DNA of 59,945 nt from Candidatus Acutalibacter stercorigallinarum (GCA_019112625.1 DXIW01000031.1:1-59945), one strand, 5' to 3'; shown: positions 1-8,010, counted from the first letter of the stretch. Numbers and translations are program-made. The notes: generated by a model from the sequence alone, not told the origin.

Positions 1-1
1 T

Positions 2-94
2 CTTCTCCGCTATAAAATGATGAAACAGGCGGGGGTTGTCCAGTCCCTGGACGAGTTCCTGGAGCGATGTTACCCCCATGGGGAGGAGGAATGA
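2..94 (+). CDS. 3' end of an unidentified gene of the mobile element (partial)
   Basis: An open frame enters from the left edge and reads LLRYKMMKQAGVVQSLDEFL followed by ten more residues ending GEEE and TGA at 92-94. The stop overlaps the ATG of the next gene (ATGA at 91-94), so the two are probably translationally coupled. Only 30 residues are visible and I do not recognise the family. Its position directly before mobC in a mobilizable element suggests an element-encoded accessory protein. This is an inference from context. Confidence 0.45.
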   Translation, partial: LLRYKMMKQAGVVQSLDEFLERCYPHGEEE

Positions 95-405
95 CCGTGA
101 CCCGGAACCTTTTTGTCCGCGCCCGTGTGGCAGATTGGGAGAAACATTATATCGATTCCAAGGCGAAGGAGGCGGGCATTTCGGAGAGCGAATTTGTCCG
201 CAGGGCCGCCATGGACAAGGATGTAACTGTCCTCCCAGGAGTGGATGAGCTGGTCCGGGAGCTCCGCTACCAGGGCAATAATCTGAACCAGCTGACGGTG
301 ATGGCCCGGCAGGGCCGCATCCGGCTGGTGGATCTACGACCGTTCCTGGAGGTGTACCAAAGGACATGGCAAGCGTTAAATTCGTTGCTGTCTCGCGTGG
401 GCTGA
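91..405 (+). CDS. MobC-family relaxosome accessory protein
   Basis: A 104-residue basic protein whose N-terminus (RNLFVRARVADWEKHYIDSK) and following AGISESEFVRRAA stretch resemble the ribbon-helix-helix part of MobC proteins. The later QGNNLNQL segment is the typical MobC signature (GNNLNQ). Such proteins help the relaxase open the DNA at the origin of transfer. I chose the ATG at 91 because GGAGG lies at 82-86 and the start overlaps the upstream stop by four bases. An earlier in-frame ATG at 67 has no ribosome site. The relaxase gene begins inside its last 40 bases, so the two are coupled. An oriT is expected nearby, possibly left of the window. Confidence 0.8.
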   Translation: MTVTRNLFVRARVADWEKHYIDSKAKEAGISESEFVRRAAMDKDVTVLPGVDELVRELRYQGNNLNQLTVMARQGRIRLVDLRPFLEVYQRTWQALNSLLSRVG

Positions 406-1322
406 GAGGTATCGTGGACTATGTGACCAACCGGGAGAAAACAAATGAATCGCTGATTTCCGGGGTGAACTGCCTACCTCAGACCGCTGTGGAGGAATTC
501 CAGGCGGTGAAGCTGCGGTTCCACAAGACAGAGGGGAGAAGCTATTACCACATCGTCCAGGCCTTTTCTCCCGACGACCCCCTGGATTTTGCCACAGCCC
601 ACGAGATCGGTGTTGCCTTTGCCCAGTATTTCCAGGGGTACCAATGCCTGGTGGCCACCCACCAGAACACGGCCCATATCCACAACCACATCATCCTCAA
701 CTCGGTGAGTTTTGAGACAGGAAAGAAATTTCACCAGAGCGCAAAAGAGATGCGCCAGGCCAAGGAATACTCCAACCAGTTGTGCAGGGAGCATGGGCTC
801 TCCGTTACAGAAGCCAAGGCAGACCCTTCCCGCATCCCACGCTGGAAGCGGAAACTGCGGCGGGATATCCGCGCCGCCATGGAACATTCCCATAGCCGGG
901 AGGAGTTTATCCACAGGCTGGAAACCATGGGGTATCGGGTGAAGTGGGAGCCTGGGCAGAAATATATCACCTACACCACAGAGGACAATATCCGCTGCCG
1001 GGACAGCAAGCTCTTTGACCCCACCCTCCTCCGGGAGAATATGGAGCTCTACTTTGCCATGGGCGGGGCGGCTTATTTGGATACCTACCAGGAGGCTTCG
1101 GCGGAAAACGGCCTGGGCTTGGACGACGCGGTGTGGGACCTTTCTTCTCTTCTGCAGGACTTTGCGGAAGAGGAGACCCGGTACCACTTGGAAACGATCC
1201 GCCACAGCCGGGAGGAGTTGGAGCATATCCTGGCGCGGGGCGGCAAGTTGGACCACGCCCAGTACACGGTGGACGAGGAAGAGGAATACGAACAGGCCCA
1301 CGGCTTTTCCATGGGAATGTAA
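366..1322 (+). CDS. relaxase/mobilization nuclease (MobA/VirD2 family, MOB-P type)
   Basis: A 318-residue protein with the relaxase core near the N-terminus. Tyr60/Tyr61 (GRSYYHIVQAF) form the candidate second motif, and the metal-binding histidine triad HIHNH is at residues 104-108. MOB-P relaxases nick one strand at oriT and stay joined to the 5' end during conjugal transfer. The C-terminal half (about 160-318) is charged and acidic. The protein is shorter than many relaxases (400-600 residues) and has no helicase or primase domain, which fits a small mobilizable element that borrows a helper conjugation system. The start overlaps mobC by 40 bases. Confidence 0.88.
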   Translation: MASVKFVAVSRGLRGIVDYVTNREKTNESLISGVNCLPQTAVEEFQAVKLRFHKTEGRSYYHIVQAFSPDDPLDFATAHEIGVAFAQYFQGYQCLVATHQNTAHIHNHIILNSVSFETGKKFHQSAKEMRQAKEYSNQLCREHGLSVTEAKADPSRIPRWKRKLRRDIRAAMEHSHSREEFIHRLETMGYRVKWEPGQKYITYTTEDNIRCRDSKLFDPTLLRENMELYFAMGGAAYLDTYQEASAENGLGLDDAVWDLSSLLQDFAEEETRYHLETIRHSREELEHILARGGKLDHAQYTVDEEEEYEQAHGFSMGM

Positions 1323-1353
1323 GAGACGAAAGGAGGACGCTACGAACTATTTC

Positions 1354-1548
1354 ATGCCAACACTGTATGCCAGCCACAACACGGTGATTCGAGGTGTGCG
1401 GTATATCACTTTCAGCGCCTTTCACGGGGAGAAGAGTATCTTTGACAAGGTGGAGGAGCTGATTGTAGGGGACAAGTCTCTGTCCCATTTTCACAAAGAA
1501 GAGGAAGAACATTCGGTGAGTTACGGTATGGATAAAGAGGAGGAGTAG
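1354..1548 (+). CDS. small TnpW-like element protein
   Basis: A 64-residue frame, MPTLYASHNTVIRGVRYITF..., between relaxase and recombinase. The pattern of a short strand with a glycine-tyrosine pair, a Phe-rich stretch and DKVEELI resembles the small TnpW proteins that sit beside serine recombinases in Clostridia elements. This is a remembered family resemblance, not a search result. AGGAGG at 1331-1336 is 17 bases before the ATG, which is long, so the start is uncertain. The C-terminus is rich in Glu and His (HFHKEEEEH). Longer readings of the same frame back to 1015 lie inside the relaxase gene and are not credible. Confidence 0.5.
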   Translation: MPTLYASHNTVIRGVRYITFSAFHGEKSIFDKVEELIVGDKSLSHFHKEEEEHSVSYGMDKEEE

Positions 1549-1582
1549 GAGTATGGTGTGGGAAGGAAAGGAGGCGGCCTCT

Positions 1583-3205
1583 ATGGAAAAAGCACAGGCA
1601 GCCATTTATTGCAGGCTCAGCCAGGACGATGGCAGCCTGGGGGAGTCGGGCAGCATCCAGACCCAAAAGGCGATCCTCACCCAGTATTGCCAGGAGCACC
1701 ACATGGAGATTGTGGATTGCTACTGCGACGACGGCTGGAGCGGGACCAATTTTGACCGGCCCGCGTTCCAGCGGATGATAGGGGACATCGAAGCCGGCAG
1801 GGTCAACACGGTGATTGTGAAAGACCTCTCCCGGTTTGGCAGAGAGTACGCCCAGATGGGCCTCTACATTGAGCACTACTTTGAGGAGAAAGGCGTTCGC
1901 TTCCTCTCCCTGGCGGAGAACATCGACTCCAGCCAGGGACTGAACAACCTTGTCCTTCCCTTTACCAACGTGATCAACTCCCTCTATGCACGCCAAGCTT
2001 CGGAAAAGACAAAGGCGGCCCATCGGGCTAGAGCCAAGAACGGGATGTTCCTTGGCTCGCGGGCCCCGTATGGCTACCAGAAGGACCCCAATGACCGCCA
2101 CCACCTCATCGTGGACCCGGAAGCCGCAGAGGTGGTGAAGGAGATTTTCCGAATGTTCGCGGATGGGATAGGATATGTACGGATGACCAAGATCCTCCGG
2201 GAGCGGAACATCCTCAATCCGCAGGCTTACTTCAACCAGAACAATCCGGACTACTACAAGCACAGCGACTACTGGCGCAAGCCTTTTGACTGGCACGCCA
2301 CCTCGGTGCGGGCCATCTTGAACAACCCGGTCTATTTGGGGAAGCTGACCTTTGGTAAAACCAAGACAAAGGGATTCTTCGATAAGCGCCGGGTAGCCAC
2401 CGAGGAATCGGACTGGATCGTGGTGGAGCACACCCACGAGCCCTTGGTGAGCCAGGAGCTCTGGGACACCGTTCACCAGATGATGAAGGCCCGGCGCCGG
2501 GAGAACAGCAGCGGCCACGTGCAGCCCTTTGCCGGGCTGGTGAAATGTGCCGGATGCGGTTCTTCCCTCAACGCCAGCTACGACAAAAAGAAAGGAAAGT
2601 ATACGGGCTTCTCCTGCTGGGTGTACAAGAACTACGGCAAGCAGCGGTGCACCTCCCATGCCATCGGTTGGCAGACGCTGAACCGTCTGGTGCTGGAGGA
2701 CATCCGCCGTAACGCCCAGGTGGCGAAGCTGGCTGCCGCCCGCTATGTAGGGGTGCTGCTCCGCACAAAGCTGGAAAAGGAGAAAGGGGAGACAGTCCGG
2801 GCGGAGCGGGAGTTGAAGAAAGCGGAAAAGCGTATAGGAGAGCTGGATAAGATTTTGGCGAAACTCTATGAGGACCAAGCCCTGGGAAAAATCAGCGAGG
2901 TACGGTACCAGGCCATGGCCCCTGGCTATGAGGCGGAACAGGCTTCCCTGCAGGAGCGGGTAAGCCAGCTTCGGGAACAGCTGGCCCACACCCAGGAGGT
3001 CCAGGACAATGTGGAGCAGTTCGTCCCCTTGATCCAGAAGTATACGGACATTCAGGAGCTCACGCCCCACATCCTCAACGAGCTGATTGAGAAAATCGTT
3101 GTCCATGAGAAAAAGGTGGAGGAGGACGGCTCCAAAAGCCAGATGGTGGAGATCCACTACAAATTTGTGGGGTGCATCGATTTGAGTGCGATGCTGAACT
3201 CGTAG
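1583..3205 (+). CDS. large serine recombinase (site-specific integrase of the element)
   Basis: A 540-residue recombinase that should integrate and excise the element. Domains in order: resolvase catalytic domain (about 1-150) with nucleophile Ser13 in IYCRLSQDDG and the YARQASEKT helix; recombinase domain (about 155-300); zinc beta-ribbon with cysteine pairs near 322/325 and 343/355; coiled coil (about 385-460); and a C-terminal DUF4368-like segment (ELIEKIVVHEKKVEEDG). I take the ATG at 1583 because AAGGAGG at 1568-1574 is eight bases upstream. An earlier ATG at 1553 is less well placed. It lies about 155 bases from the tRNA fragment that marks the element end, as expected for an integrase gene. 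Confidence 0.93.
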   Translation: MEKAQAAIYCRLSQDDGSLGESGSIQTQKAILTQYCQEHHMEIVDCYCDDGWSGTNFDRPAFQRMIGDIEAGRVNTVIVKDLSRFGREYAQMGLYIEHYFEEKGVRFLSLAENIDSSQGLNNLVLPFTNVINSLYARQASEKTKAAHRARAKNGMFLGSRAPYGYQKDPNDRHHLIVDPEAAEVVKEIFRMFADGIGYVRMTKILRERNILNPQAYFNQNNPDYYKHSDYWRKPFDWHATSVRAILNNPVYLGKLTFGKTKTKGFFDKRRVATEESDWIVVEHTHEPLVSQELWDTVHQMMKARRRENSSGHVQPFAGLVKCAGCGSSLNASYDKKKGKYTGFSCWVYKNYGKQRCTSHAIGWQTLNRLVLEDIRRNAQVAKLAAARYVGVLLRTKLEKEKGETVRAERELKKAEKRIGELDKILAKLYEDQALGKISEVRYQAMAPGYEAEQASLQERVSQLREQLAHTQEVQDNVEQFVPLIQKYTDIQELTPHILNELIEKIVVHEKKVEEDGSKSQMVEIHYKFVGCIDLSAMLNS

Positions 3206-3302
3206 AGGAAACGCGAGGAGGACATGGGCCCCGGCAGAAGAACATTGCGCGATACCAGCCGAGTGCTGCGCTGCTGTTTCTGTCTGCCGGGGCGCTCCTC
3301 TG

Positions 3303-3331
3303 TTGTAAAGCAGATGCCGCTGTGCTATAAT
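3303..3331 (+). promoter_or_regulatory. outward-facing promoter at the element right end
   Basis: TTGTAA (3303-3308), 17-base spacer, TATAAT (3326-3331), with TGTG before TATAAT giving an extended -10. It fires toward the tRNA fragment and host DNA. In the excised circle it would instead point into the left end of the element. Confidence 0.65.
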
Positions 3332-3359
3332 ACAGGAACTACCCTTACGAACAACCGCC

Positions 3360-3391
3360 GGTCAGCGGTTCAAGTCCGCTCACCAGCTCCA
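3360..3391 (+). other. 3' fragment of tRNA-Thr gene: probable attachment-site junction (attR)
   Basis: The bases starting GGTCAGCGGTTCAAGTCCGC and ending CACCAGCTCCA form a tRNA 3' part: variable-loop end, T-arm AGCGG/CCGCT with TTCAAGT loop, 3' acceptor strand CACCAGC, discriminator T and encoded CCA. The acceptor strand would pair with GCTGGTG, a start typical of Firmicutes tRNA-Thr. No 5' two-thirds lies upstream, and the sequence before GGTC is element-like. The tRNA gene is therefore split or duplicated here by the element, with the remainder expected at the unseen left junction. Confidence 0.7.
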
Positions 3392-3427
3392 AAACCTGCG
3401 GTGGGGTGTCCCTGCCGCGGTTTTTTT
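3391..3427 (+). terminator. terminator of the tRNA gene
   Basis: AAAACC-T-GCGG pairs with CCGC-GGTTTT (one bulged T) around a 13-base loop and runs into seven Ts at 3421-3427. Confidence 0.75.
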
Positions 3428-3459
3428 CTATCCAGTATTTTCCCCCAGGAGGCACACCC

Positions 3460-4047
3460 ATGGACCTTTACGGAGAGACCTTTTCCGACCTGCGCCTGCA
3501 GGGCGATACCTTTTCCTCCGGCGTGGTAGAGGACTGCCTGTTCACCCGCTGCCGCTTCCAGGAGCTCACCCTGGAGAACTTCCAGGTCACCGGCTGCCAG
3601 TTTGTGGACTGCACCTTTGCCGGACTGCACTACAAAAACATGTCCTGCCTCAATAACGCCTTCCAGCACTGCGCCGTCTCCGGGGTGGAGTGGTCCGCCC
3701 TGCTGGACCCCCGAAAGCTGGACCTGGGCTTTCTCCCCTTCGAGTCCTTCTCCCAGTGCGTCCTGCATCACAATGTGTTTTACAGCCTGGACCTGCAAAA
3801 GTTTGACTTCCACGGCTGCGACCTCACCGGCAGCTCCTTCGACGAGTGCGACCTGCGCCAGGCCGACTTCTCCGGCTGCGCCCTTTCGGGCACCATCTTC
3901 TCCCACAACGACCTGCGGGGCGCCGATTTCCGCCGGGCCTCCGGCTATTCTCTCTCCCTGGAGACCAACCAGGGGAGAGGGGCCCGCTTCTCCCTGCCCG
4001 AGGCGGTGGGCCTTCTCGCCGCCCTGGGCATCGTCCTGGAGGAGTGA
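3460..4047 (+). CDS. pentapeptide-repeat protein
   Basis: A 195-residue protein made almost entirely of pentapeptide repeats of the A(D/N)LXX kind, with residues such as CDLTGSSFDECDLRQADFSG. It should fold as a right-handed quadrilateral beta-helix. Qnr and McbG relatives protect DNA gyrase by mimicking DNA, but most family members have no known role and I see nothing that fixes one here. The ATG at 3460 has AGGAGG seven bases upstream. An earlier frame start at 3406 lies inside the terminator. It sits just outside the element junction, so it is probably a host gene. Confidence 0.85.
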   Translation: MDLYGETFSDLRLQGDTFSSGVVEDCLFTRCRFQELTLENFQVTGCQFVDCTFAGLHYKNMSCLNNAFQHCAVSGVEWSALLDPRKLDLGFLPFESFSQCVLHHNVFYSLDLQKFDFHGCDLTGSSFDECDLRQADFSGCALSGTIFSHNDLRGADFRRASGYSLSLETNQGRGARFSLPEAVGLLAALGIVLEE

Positions 4048-4055
4048 CCTCCGTC

Positions 4056-4084
4056 TTGACATTTCCCCCGCCGGGGGGTACAAT
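4056..4084 (+). promoter_or_regulatory. promoter of the ABC exporter operon
   Basis: TTGACA (4056-4061), 17 bases, TACAAT (4079-4084). The transcript would carry a GC-rich hairpin, CCCCGGGGG (4111-4119) with CCCCCGGGG (4127-4135), before the first gene. No T-run follows, so it is not an obvious terminator. Confidence 0.8.
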
Positions 4085-4171
4085 AGTCCCACGCAATTTT
4101 CACCACCGCACCCCGGGGGGAGCTTTCCCCCGGGGCTTGCGTCATGCCCAGAACAAAAGGAGGGAACGACC

Positions 4172-4960
4172 ATGATCCAGGTGTCCCATCTCCGCAAGAC
4201 CTTCCGGGTGGCCCGGCGGGGGGCGGGGTTCTCCCAGGCGGTAAAGGCTTTGTTCCACCGGGAGTACGAAGAAATCCACGCCTTGGACGACCTGAGCTTC
4301 ACCATCCGCGACGGGGAGATGGTGGGCTACATCGGCCCCAACGGCGCGGGGAAGAGCAGCACCATCAAGGTACTCAGCGGCATCCTCACCCCAGACAGCG
4401 GCCAGTGCCTGGTAAACGGCCGCACCCCCTGGAAGGACCGGGTGGCCCACGTCAAGGAGATCGGCGTGGTGTTCGGCCAGCGCACCCAGCTGTGGTGGGA
4501 CGTGCCCGTGGCCGACTCCTTCGAGCTCTTGAAAGAAATCTACACCGTCCCCGAAAAGACCTACCGGGAGAACCTGGAGGAGCTCACCCAGCTTTTAGAC
4601 CTGGGCGATTTGCTGCGCACCCCGGCCCGGCAGCTGTCCCTGGGCCAGCGCATGCGGTGCGAGATCGCCGCGTCCCTGCTCCACAGCCCGAAAATTTTAT
4701 TTTTGGACGAGCCCACCATCGGCCTGGACGCCGTGTCCAAGCTGGCGGTGCGGGACTTTATCCTGCGGCTCAACCGGGAGCGGGGAACCACCGTGCTCCT
4801 CACCACCCACGACATGCAGGACATCGAGGCCCTGGCCAGCCGGGTGCTGCTCATCGGCCGGGGGAAGATTTTGCTGGACGGTACCCTGGAGGACATCCGC
4901 CGGGGCGGGGAGAGCATCGACGAGACCGTGGCCCAGCTCTACCGCCAGTACGACATCTGA
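4172..4960 (+). CDS. ABC-2 type exporter, ATP-binding protein
   Basis: A 262-residue ABC ATPase that powers the two membrane proteins encoded next. Visible motifs: Walker A GPNGAGKS (55-62), Q-loop near FGQRTQLWWD, signature LSLGQ (155-159), Walker B ILFLDE (175-180) and switch histidine in TTHDMQD. The 20-35 insertion (FSQAVKALFHREYEEIHAL) is typical of the subfamily that works with DUF990/ABC2_membrane_6 permeases. The ATG at 4172 has AGGAGGG seven bases upstream. Eight bases separate it from the first permease. The substrate cannot be told from sequence. Confidence 0.92.
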   Translation: MIQVSHLRKTFRVARRGAGFSQAVKALFHREYEEIHALDDLSFTIRDGEMVGYIGPNGAGKSSTIKVLSGILTPDSGQCLVNGRTPWKDRVAHVKEIGVVFGQRTQLWWDVPVADSFELLKEIYTVPEKTYRENLEELTQLLDLGDLLRTPARQLSLGQRMRCEIAASLLHSPKILFLDEPTIGLDAVSKLAVRDFILRLNRERGTTVLLTTHDMQDIEALASRVLLIGRGKILLDGTLEDIRRGGESIDETVAQLYRQYDI

Positions 4961-4968
4961 GGTGCGCT

Positions 4969-5772
4969 ATGGGAAAATATCTGGCTTTCTTCCGGCTGCG
5001 CTTCTCCATGGGCCTGCAGTACCGGGCCGCGGCGGTGGCGGGCATCGTCACCCAATTCTTCTGGGGGGCCATGGAGCTCCTGGCCTTCCGGGCATTTTAC
5101 GACGCGGACCCCGCCGCCTTCCCCATGGCCTTCCAGGCCACCGCCTCCTATGTGTGGATGCAGCAGGCTTTTTTGGCTTTGTTCGGCGCCTGGTTTTTCG
5201 AGAATGAGATCTTCCAATCCATCCGGGACGGCTCCGTGGCCTACGAGCTCTGCCGCCCCACGGACCTCTACGCCATGTGGTTTGCCCGCAGCGCCGCCAA
5301 CCGCGTCTCCCGGGCGGTGCTGCGGTGCGTGCCCATCCTGCTGGTGGCGGCCTTCCTGCCCGCCCCCTACGGCATGACTCTCCCCGCGTCCCCCGCGGCC
5401 CTCCTCTGGTGGCTTGTCACCATGGCCCTGGCCGTTACCGTCACCGTGGGCTACAACATGCTGGTGTATTTCATCACCTTCTTCACCGTCTCCCCCAACG
5501 GGGTGCGGATCGTCGCCGTCTCCCTGGTGGAGCTCTTGCAGGGGGCCATCATCCCCCTGCCCTTTTTCCCCGACGGCCTCCGCCAGGTCCTGGAGCTACT
5601 CCCCTTCGCCGCCATGCAGAACGTCCCCCTCCGGGCCTGGAGCGGCGACCTGGCCGGCGGGGCCCTGTACGCTGCCGCGGGCCTGCAGGTGTTCTGGGCC
5701 CTGGTACTGGTGGGTGGGGGCTGGCTCCTGTCTCAAAAGGCCGTGAAAAAAACCGTGGTGCAGGGGGGATGA
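4969..5772 (+). CDS. ABC-2 family permease, subunit 1
   Basis: A 267-residue integral membrane protein with about six hydrophobic segments, starting MGKYLAFFRLRFSMGLQYRA. The short cytoplasmic start followed by a first membrane span, and the SVAYELCRPTDLY loop, match ABC2_membrane_6 (DUF990-like) permeases. With its neighbour it should form a heterodimeric channel driven by the upstream ATPase. The gene starts eight bases after the ATPase stop and ends four bases before the next start. The frame also reads upstream through the ATPase gene, but only the part from 4969 is protein-like. Confidence 0.87.
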   Translation: MGKYLAFFRLRFSMGLQYRAAAVAGIVTQFFWGAMELLAFRAFYDADPAAFPMAFQATASYVWMQQAFLALFGAWFFENEIFQSIRDGSVAYELCRPTDLYAMWFARSAANRVSRAVLRCVPILLVAAFLPAPYGMTLPASPAALLWWLVTMALAVTVTVGYNMLVYFITFFTVSPNGVRIVAVSLVELLQGAIIPLPFFPDGLRQVLELLPFAAMQNVPLRAWSGDLAGGALYAAAGLQVFWALVLVGGGWLLSQKAVKKTVVQGG

Positions 5773-5776
5773 GACC

Positions 5777-6553
5777 ATGAAACTCTACGGCAAATACCTC
5801 TCCATCCACATCCGCAGCATGATGCAGTACAAGGCCTCCTTTTTCCTCACGGCCCTGGGGCAGTTTCTCACCTCCTTCAACGTGTTTTTGGGGGTGTTCT
5901 TCCTGTTCCAGCGGTTCCACAGCGTGGCGGGCTTTTCCTACCAGGAGGTCCTCCTGTGCTTCGGCATCATGCTTTTGGAGTTTTCCCTGGCCGAGGCCTT
6001 CGCCCGGGGCTTTGACACCTTCCCCACCATGCTGGCCAACGGCGAGTTCGACCGCATCCTGGTCCGCCCCCGGAACGAGATCTTCCAGGTCCTGGCCAGC
6101 AAGGTGGAGTTTACCCGCCTGGGCCGGGTGCTCCAGGCGGTGGTCATGTTCGTCTACGGCATCGCCGCCTCCCACATCCAGTGGGACTTCTACAAGATCC
6201 TCACCGTGGTGTTCATGCTCCTGGGCGGCTCCCTGGTGTTTACCGGCATCTTCCTCATCTACGCCGCCATCTCCTTCTTCACCCTGGAGGGCCTGGAATT
6301 TATGAACGTCCTCACCGACGGCGCCAGAGAGTACGGCAAATACCCGGTGAGCGTCTACGGCAAGCGGGTGCTCCAATTCTGCACCTTCGTGGTGCCCTAC
6401 GCCCTCATCCAGTACTACCCCCTGCTGTACCTGCTGGGCCGCAGCGAGAACCCTCTCTACATCGTCCTGCCCCTCATCGCCGGGGTGTTTCTGCTGCCCT
6501 GCTGGCTCCTGTGGCGGCTGGGGGTGCGGCACTACAAATCCACAGGCTCTTAA
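5777..6553 (+). CDS. ABC-2 family permease, subunit 2
   Basis: A 258-residue membrane protein, homologous in layout to the preceding permease (start MKLYGKYLSIHIRSMMQYKA; loop GEFDRILVRPRNEIFQV, where a D-L-V-RP motif recurs). About six membrane spans are visible. It is the last gene of the exporter operon and is followed directly by a strong terminator. Heterodimeric permeases of this type are known in Firmicutes, but their cargo is generally unknown. Confidence 0.87.
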   Translation: MKLYGKYLSIHIRSMMQYKASFFLTALGQFLTSFNVFLGVFFLFQRFHSVAGFSYQEVLLCFGIMLLEFSLAEAFARGFDTFPTMLANGEFDRILVRPRNEIFQVLASKVEFTRLGRVLQAVVMFVYGIAASHIQWDFYKILTVVFMLLGGSLVFTGIFLIYAAISFFTLEGLEFMNVLTDGAREYGKYPVSVYGKRVLQFCTFVVPYALIQYYPLLYLLGRSENPLYIVLPLIAGVFLLPCWLLWRLGVRHYKSTGS

Positions 6554-6555
6554 AA

Positions 6556-6588
6556 AGCCGGGCCGGGTTTGACGCCCCGGCCCTTTTC
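6556..6588 (+). terminator. terminator of the ABC exporter operon
   Basis: GGGCCGGG (6560-6567) pairs with CCCGGCCC (6576-6583) and is followed by TTTT. Its loop contains the -35 box of the next promoter. Confidence 0.85.
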
Positions 6589-6597
6589 CGTTATAAT
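6569..6597 (+). promoter_or_regulatory. promoter of the MATE gene, nested in the terminator
   Basis: TTGACG (6569-6574), 17 bases, TATAAT (6592-6597). The -35 lies in the terminator loop and the spacer covers the 3' stem arm. Confidence 0.75.
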
Positions 6598-6650
6598 ATC
6601 AAGTTGGAAATAACCCGGGCCCGGCCCGGAACGATAGGGGAACGTGATCT

Positions 6651-8003
6651 ATGGTCAAAGCAGAAAAGGAATATCTCATCCACAAGCCCCCGGTGAGCGC
6701 CCTGCTCATCTTCGCCCTGCCCATGATGCTGGGGAATTTCTTCCAGCAGGCCTACACCATGGCGGATTCCGTCATCGTGGGCCGCTTCGTGGGGGAGGAC
6801 GCCCTGGCGGCGGTGGGGGCCTCCTACTCCCTTACCAATGTGTTCATCTCCATCGCCATCGGCGGGGGAGTGGGGGCCTCGGTCATCACCAGCCAGACCT
6901 TCGGCCGCCGGGACTACCCCCGGATGAAGCGCTCGGTGTCCACGGCGCTGCTGGCCTTTTTGGCCATCAGCATCGCCCTGGGGGGCGTGGGCCTCCTGTT
7001 CTCCCGGCAGATCATGGTGCTCCTCAACACCCCCCAGAACATCCTGGCCGACGCCACCACCTACCTAAACATCTACTTCATCGGCCTGCCCTTTTTGTTC
7101 ATGTACAACGTCCTGTCCTCCATGTTCAACGCCCTGGGCAAGTCCCGCATCCCCCTGTATTTGCTGATTTTCTCCTCTCTCCTCAACATCGGCCTGGACA
7201 TCTGGATGGTGGGCCCCCTGAAAATGGGCGTGGCCGGGGCGGCCTGGGCCACCCTCATCGCCCAGGGCATCTCCGCGGTGCTGTCGTTCTGTATCTTCCT
7301 CCGGGAGCTGAAAACCTACCCCGGCAAGCTGGAGGGCAGGTTCTTCGACCTGCGGGAGCTGCAAAACATGGGCCGGGTGGCCCTGCCCTCCATCCTGCAG
7401 CAGTCCACCGTGTCCATCGGCATGATGCTGGTGCAGTCGGTGGTCAACAGCTTCGGCTCCCAGATGCTGGCGGGCTACTCCGCCGCCATGCGCATCGAGA
7501 GCATCTGCATCGTGCCCATGAGCGCCATGGGCAACGCCATCTCCTCCTACACCGCTCAGAACATCGGCGCCGGGAAGGAGGACCGGGTCAAATCCGGCTA
7601 CCGGGTGAGCTACGGGATCATCTTCGCCATCGCCGCGGCCATCTGCCTGGTGGTGCAGCTGCTGGCCCGGCCCCTCATCTCCCTGTTTTTGGAGACCCCC
7701 TCCGCCGCCGCTTTCGATACCGGCATCGCCTGCGTGCGGTTCATGGGCTGGTTCTACGTGCTCATCGGCCTGAAGATGATCTCCGACGGCGTGCTCCGGG
7801 GCGCGGGGGACATGACCATGTTCACCGTGGCCAACCTGGCGAACCTGGGCCTGCGGGTCATCCTTGCGGTGACTCTGGCCCCCCGGTTCGGCATCCAGTT
7901 CGTGTGGATGGCCGTGCCCGCCGGGTGGCTCATCAACTATCTCATCAGCTTTTTCGAGTACCGCACCGGCAAGTGGAAAAAAGCCCTGGCCCAGCCCAAA
8001 TAA
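6651..8003 (+). CDS. MATE-family multidrug/cation efflux transporter
   Basis: A 450-residue protein with about twelve membrane spans in two homologous halves, starting in the first half with LPMMLGNFFQQAYTMADSVI and in the second with LPSILQQSTVSIGMMLVQSV. It matches the MATE (MatE) family at usual length. These transporters expel cationic drugs or metabolites using a Na+ or H+ gradient. It is a single-gene unit with its own promoter and terminator. The substrate is unknown. Confidence 0.92.
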   Translation: MVKAEKEYLIHKPPVSALLIFALPMMLGNFFQQAYTMADSVIVGRFVGEDALAAVGASYSLTNVFISIAIGGGVGASVITSQTFGRRDYPRMKRSVSTALLAFLAISIALGGVGLLFSRQIMVLLNTPQNILADATTYLNIYFIGLPFLFMYNVLSSMFNALGKSRIPLYLLIFSSLLNIGLDIWMVGPLKMGVAGAAWATLIAQGISAVLSFCIFLRELKTYPGKLEGRFFDLRELQNMGRVALPSILQQSTVSIGMMLVQSVVNSFGSQMLAGYSAAMRIESICIVPMSAMGNAISSYTAQNIGAGKEDRVKSGYRVSYGIIFAIAAAICLVVQLLARPLISLFLETPSAAAFDTGIACVRFMGWFYVLIGLKMISDGVLRGAGDMTMFTVANLANLGLRVILAVTLAPRFGIQFVWMAVPAGWLINYLISFFEYRTGKWKKALAQPK

Positions 8004-8010
8004 ATTCCAA

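Noticed and set aside
1015-1548. A 177-residue protein overlapping the relaxase
   Set aside because: Its first two-thirds is Arg/Trp-rich shadow of the relaxase in another frame; only the part from 1354 is protein-like.
3316-3391. A complete tRNA gene ending at 3391
   Set aside because: No D-arm, anticodon arm or 5' acceptor strand (GCTGGTG) can be found in the preceding 75 bases; only the 3' part is present.
4111-4135. Intrinsic terminator in the ABC exporter leader
   Set aside because: The stem is strong but no T-run follows, and the genes downstream need the transcript.
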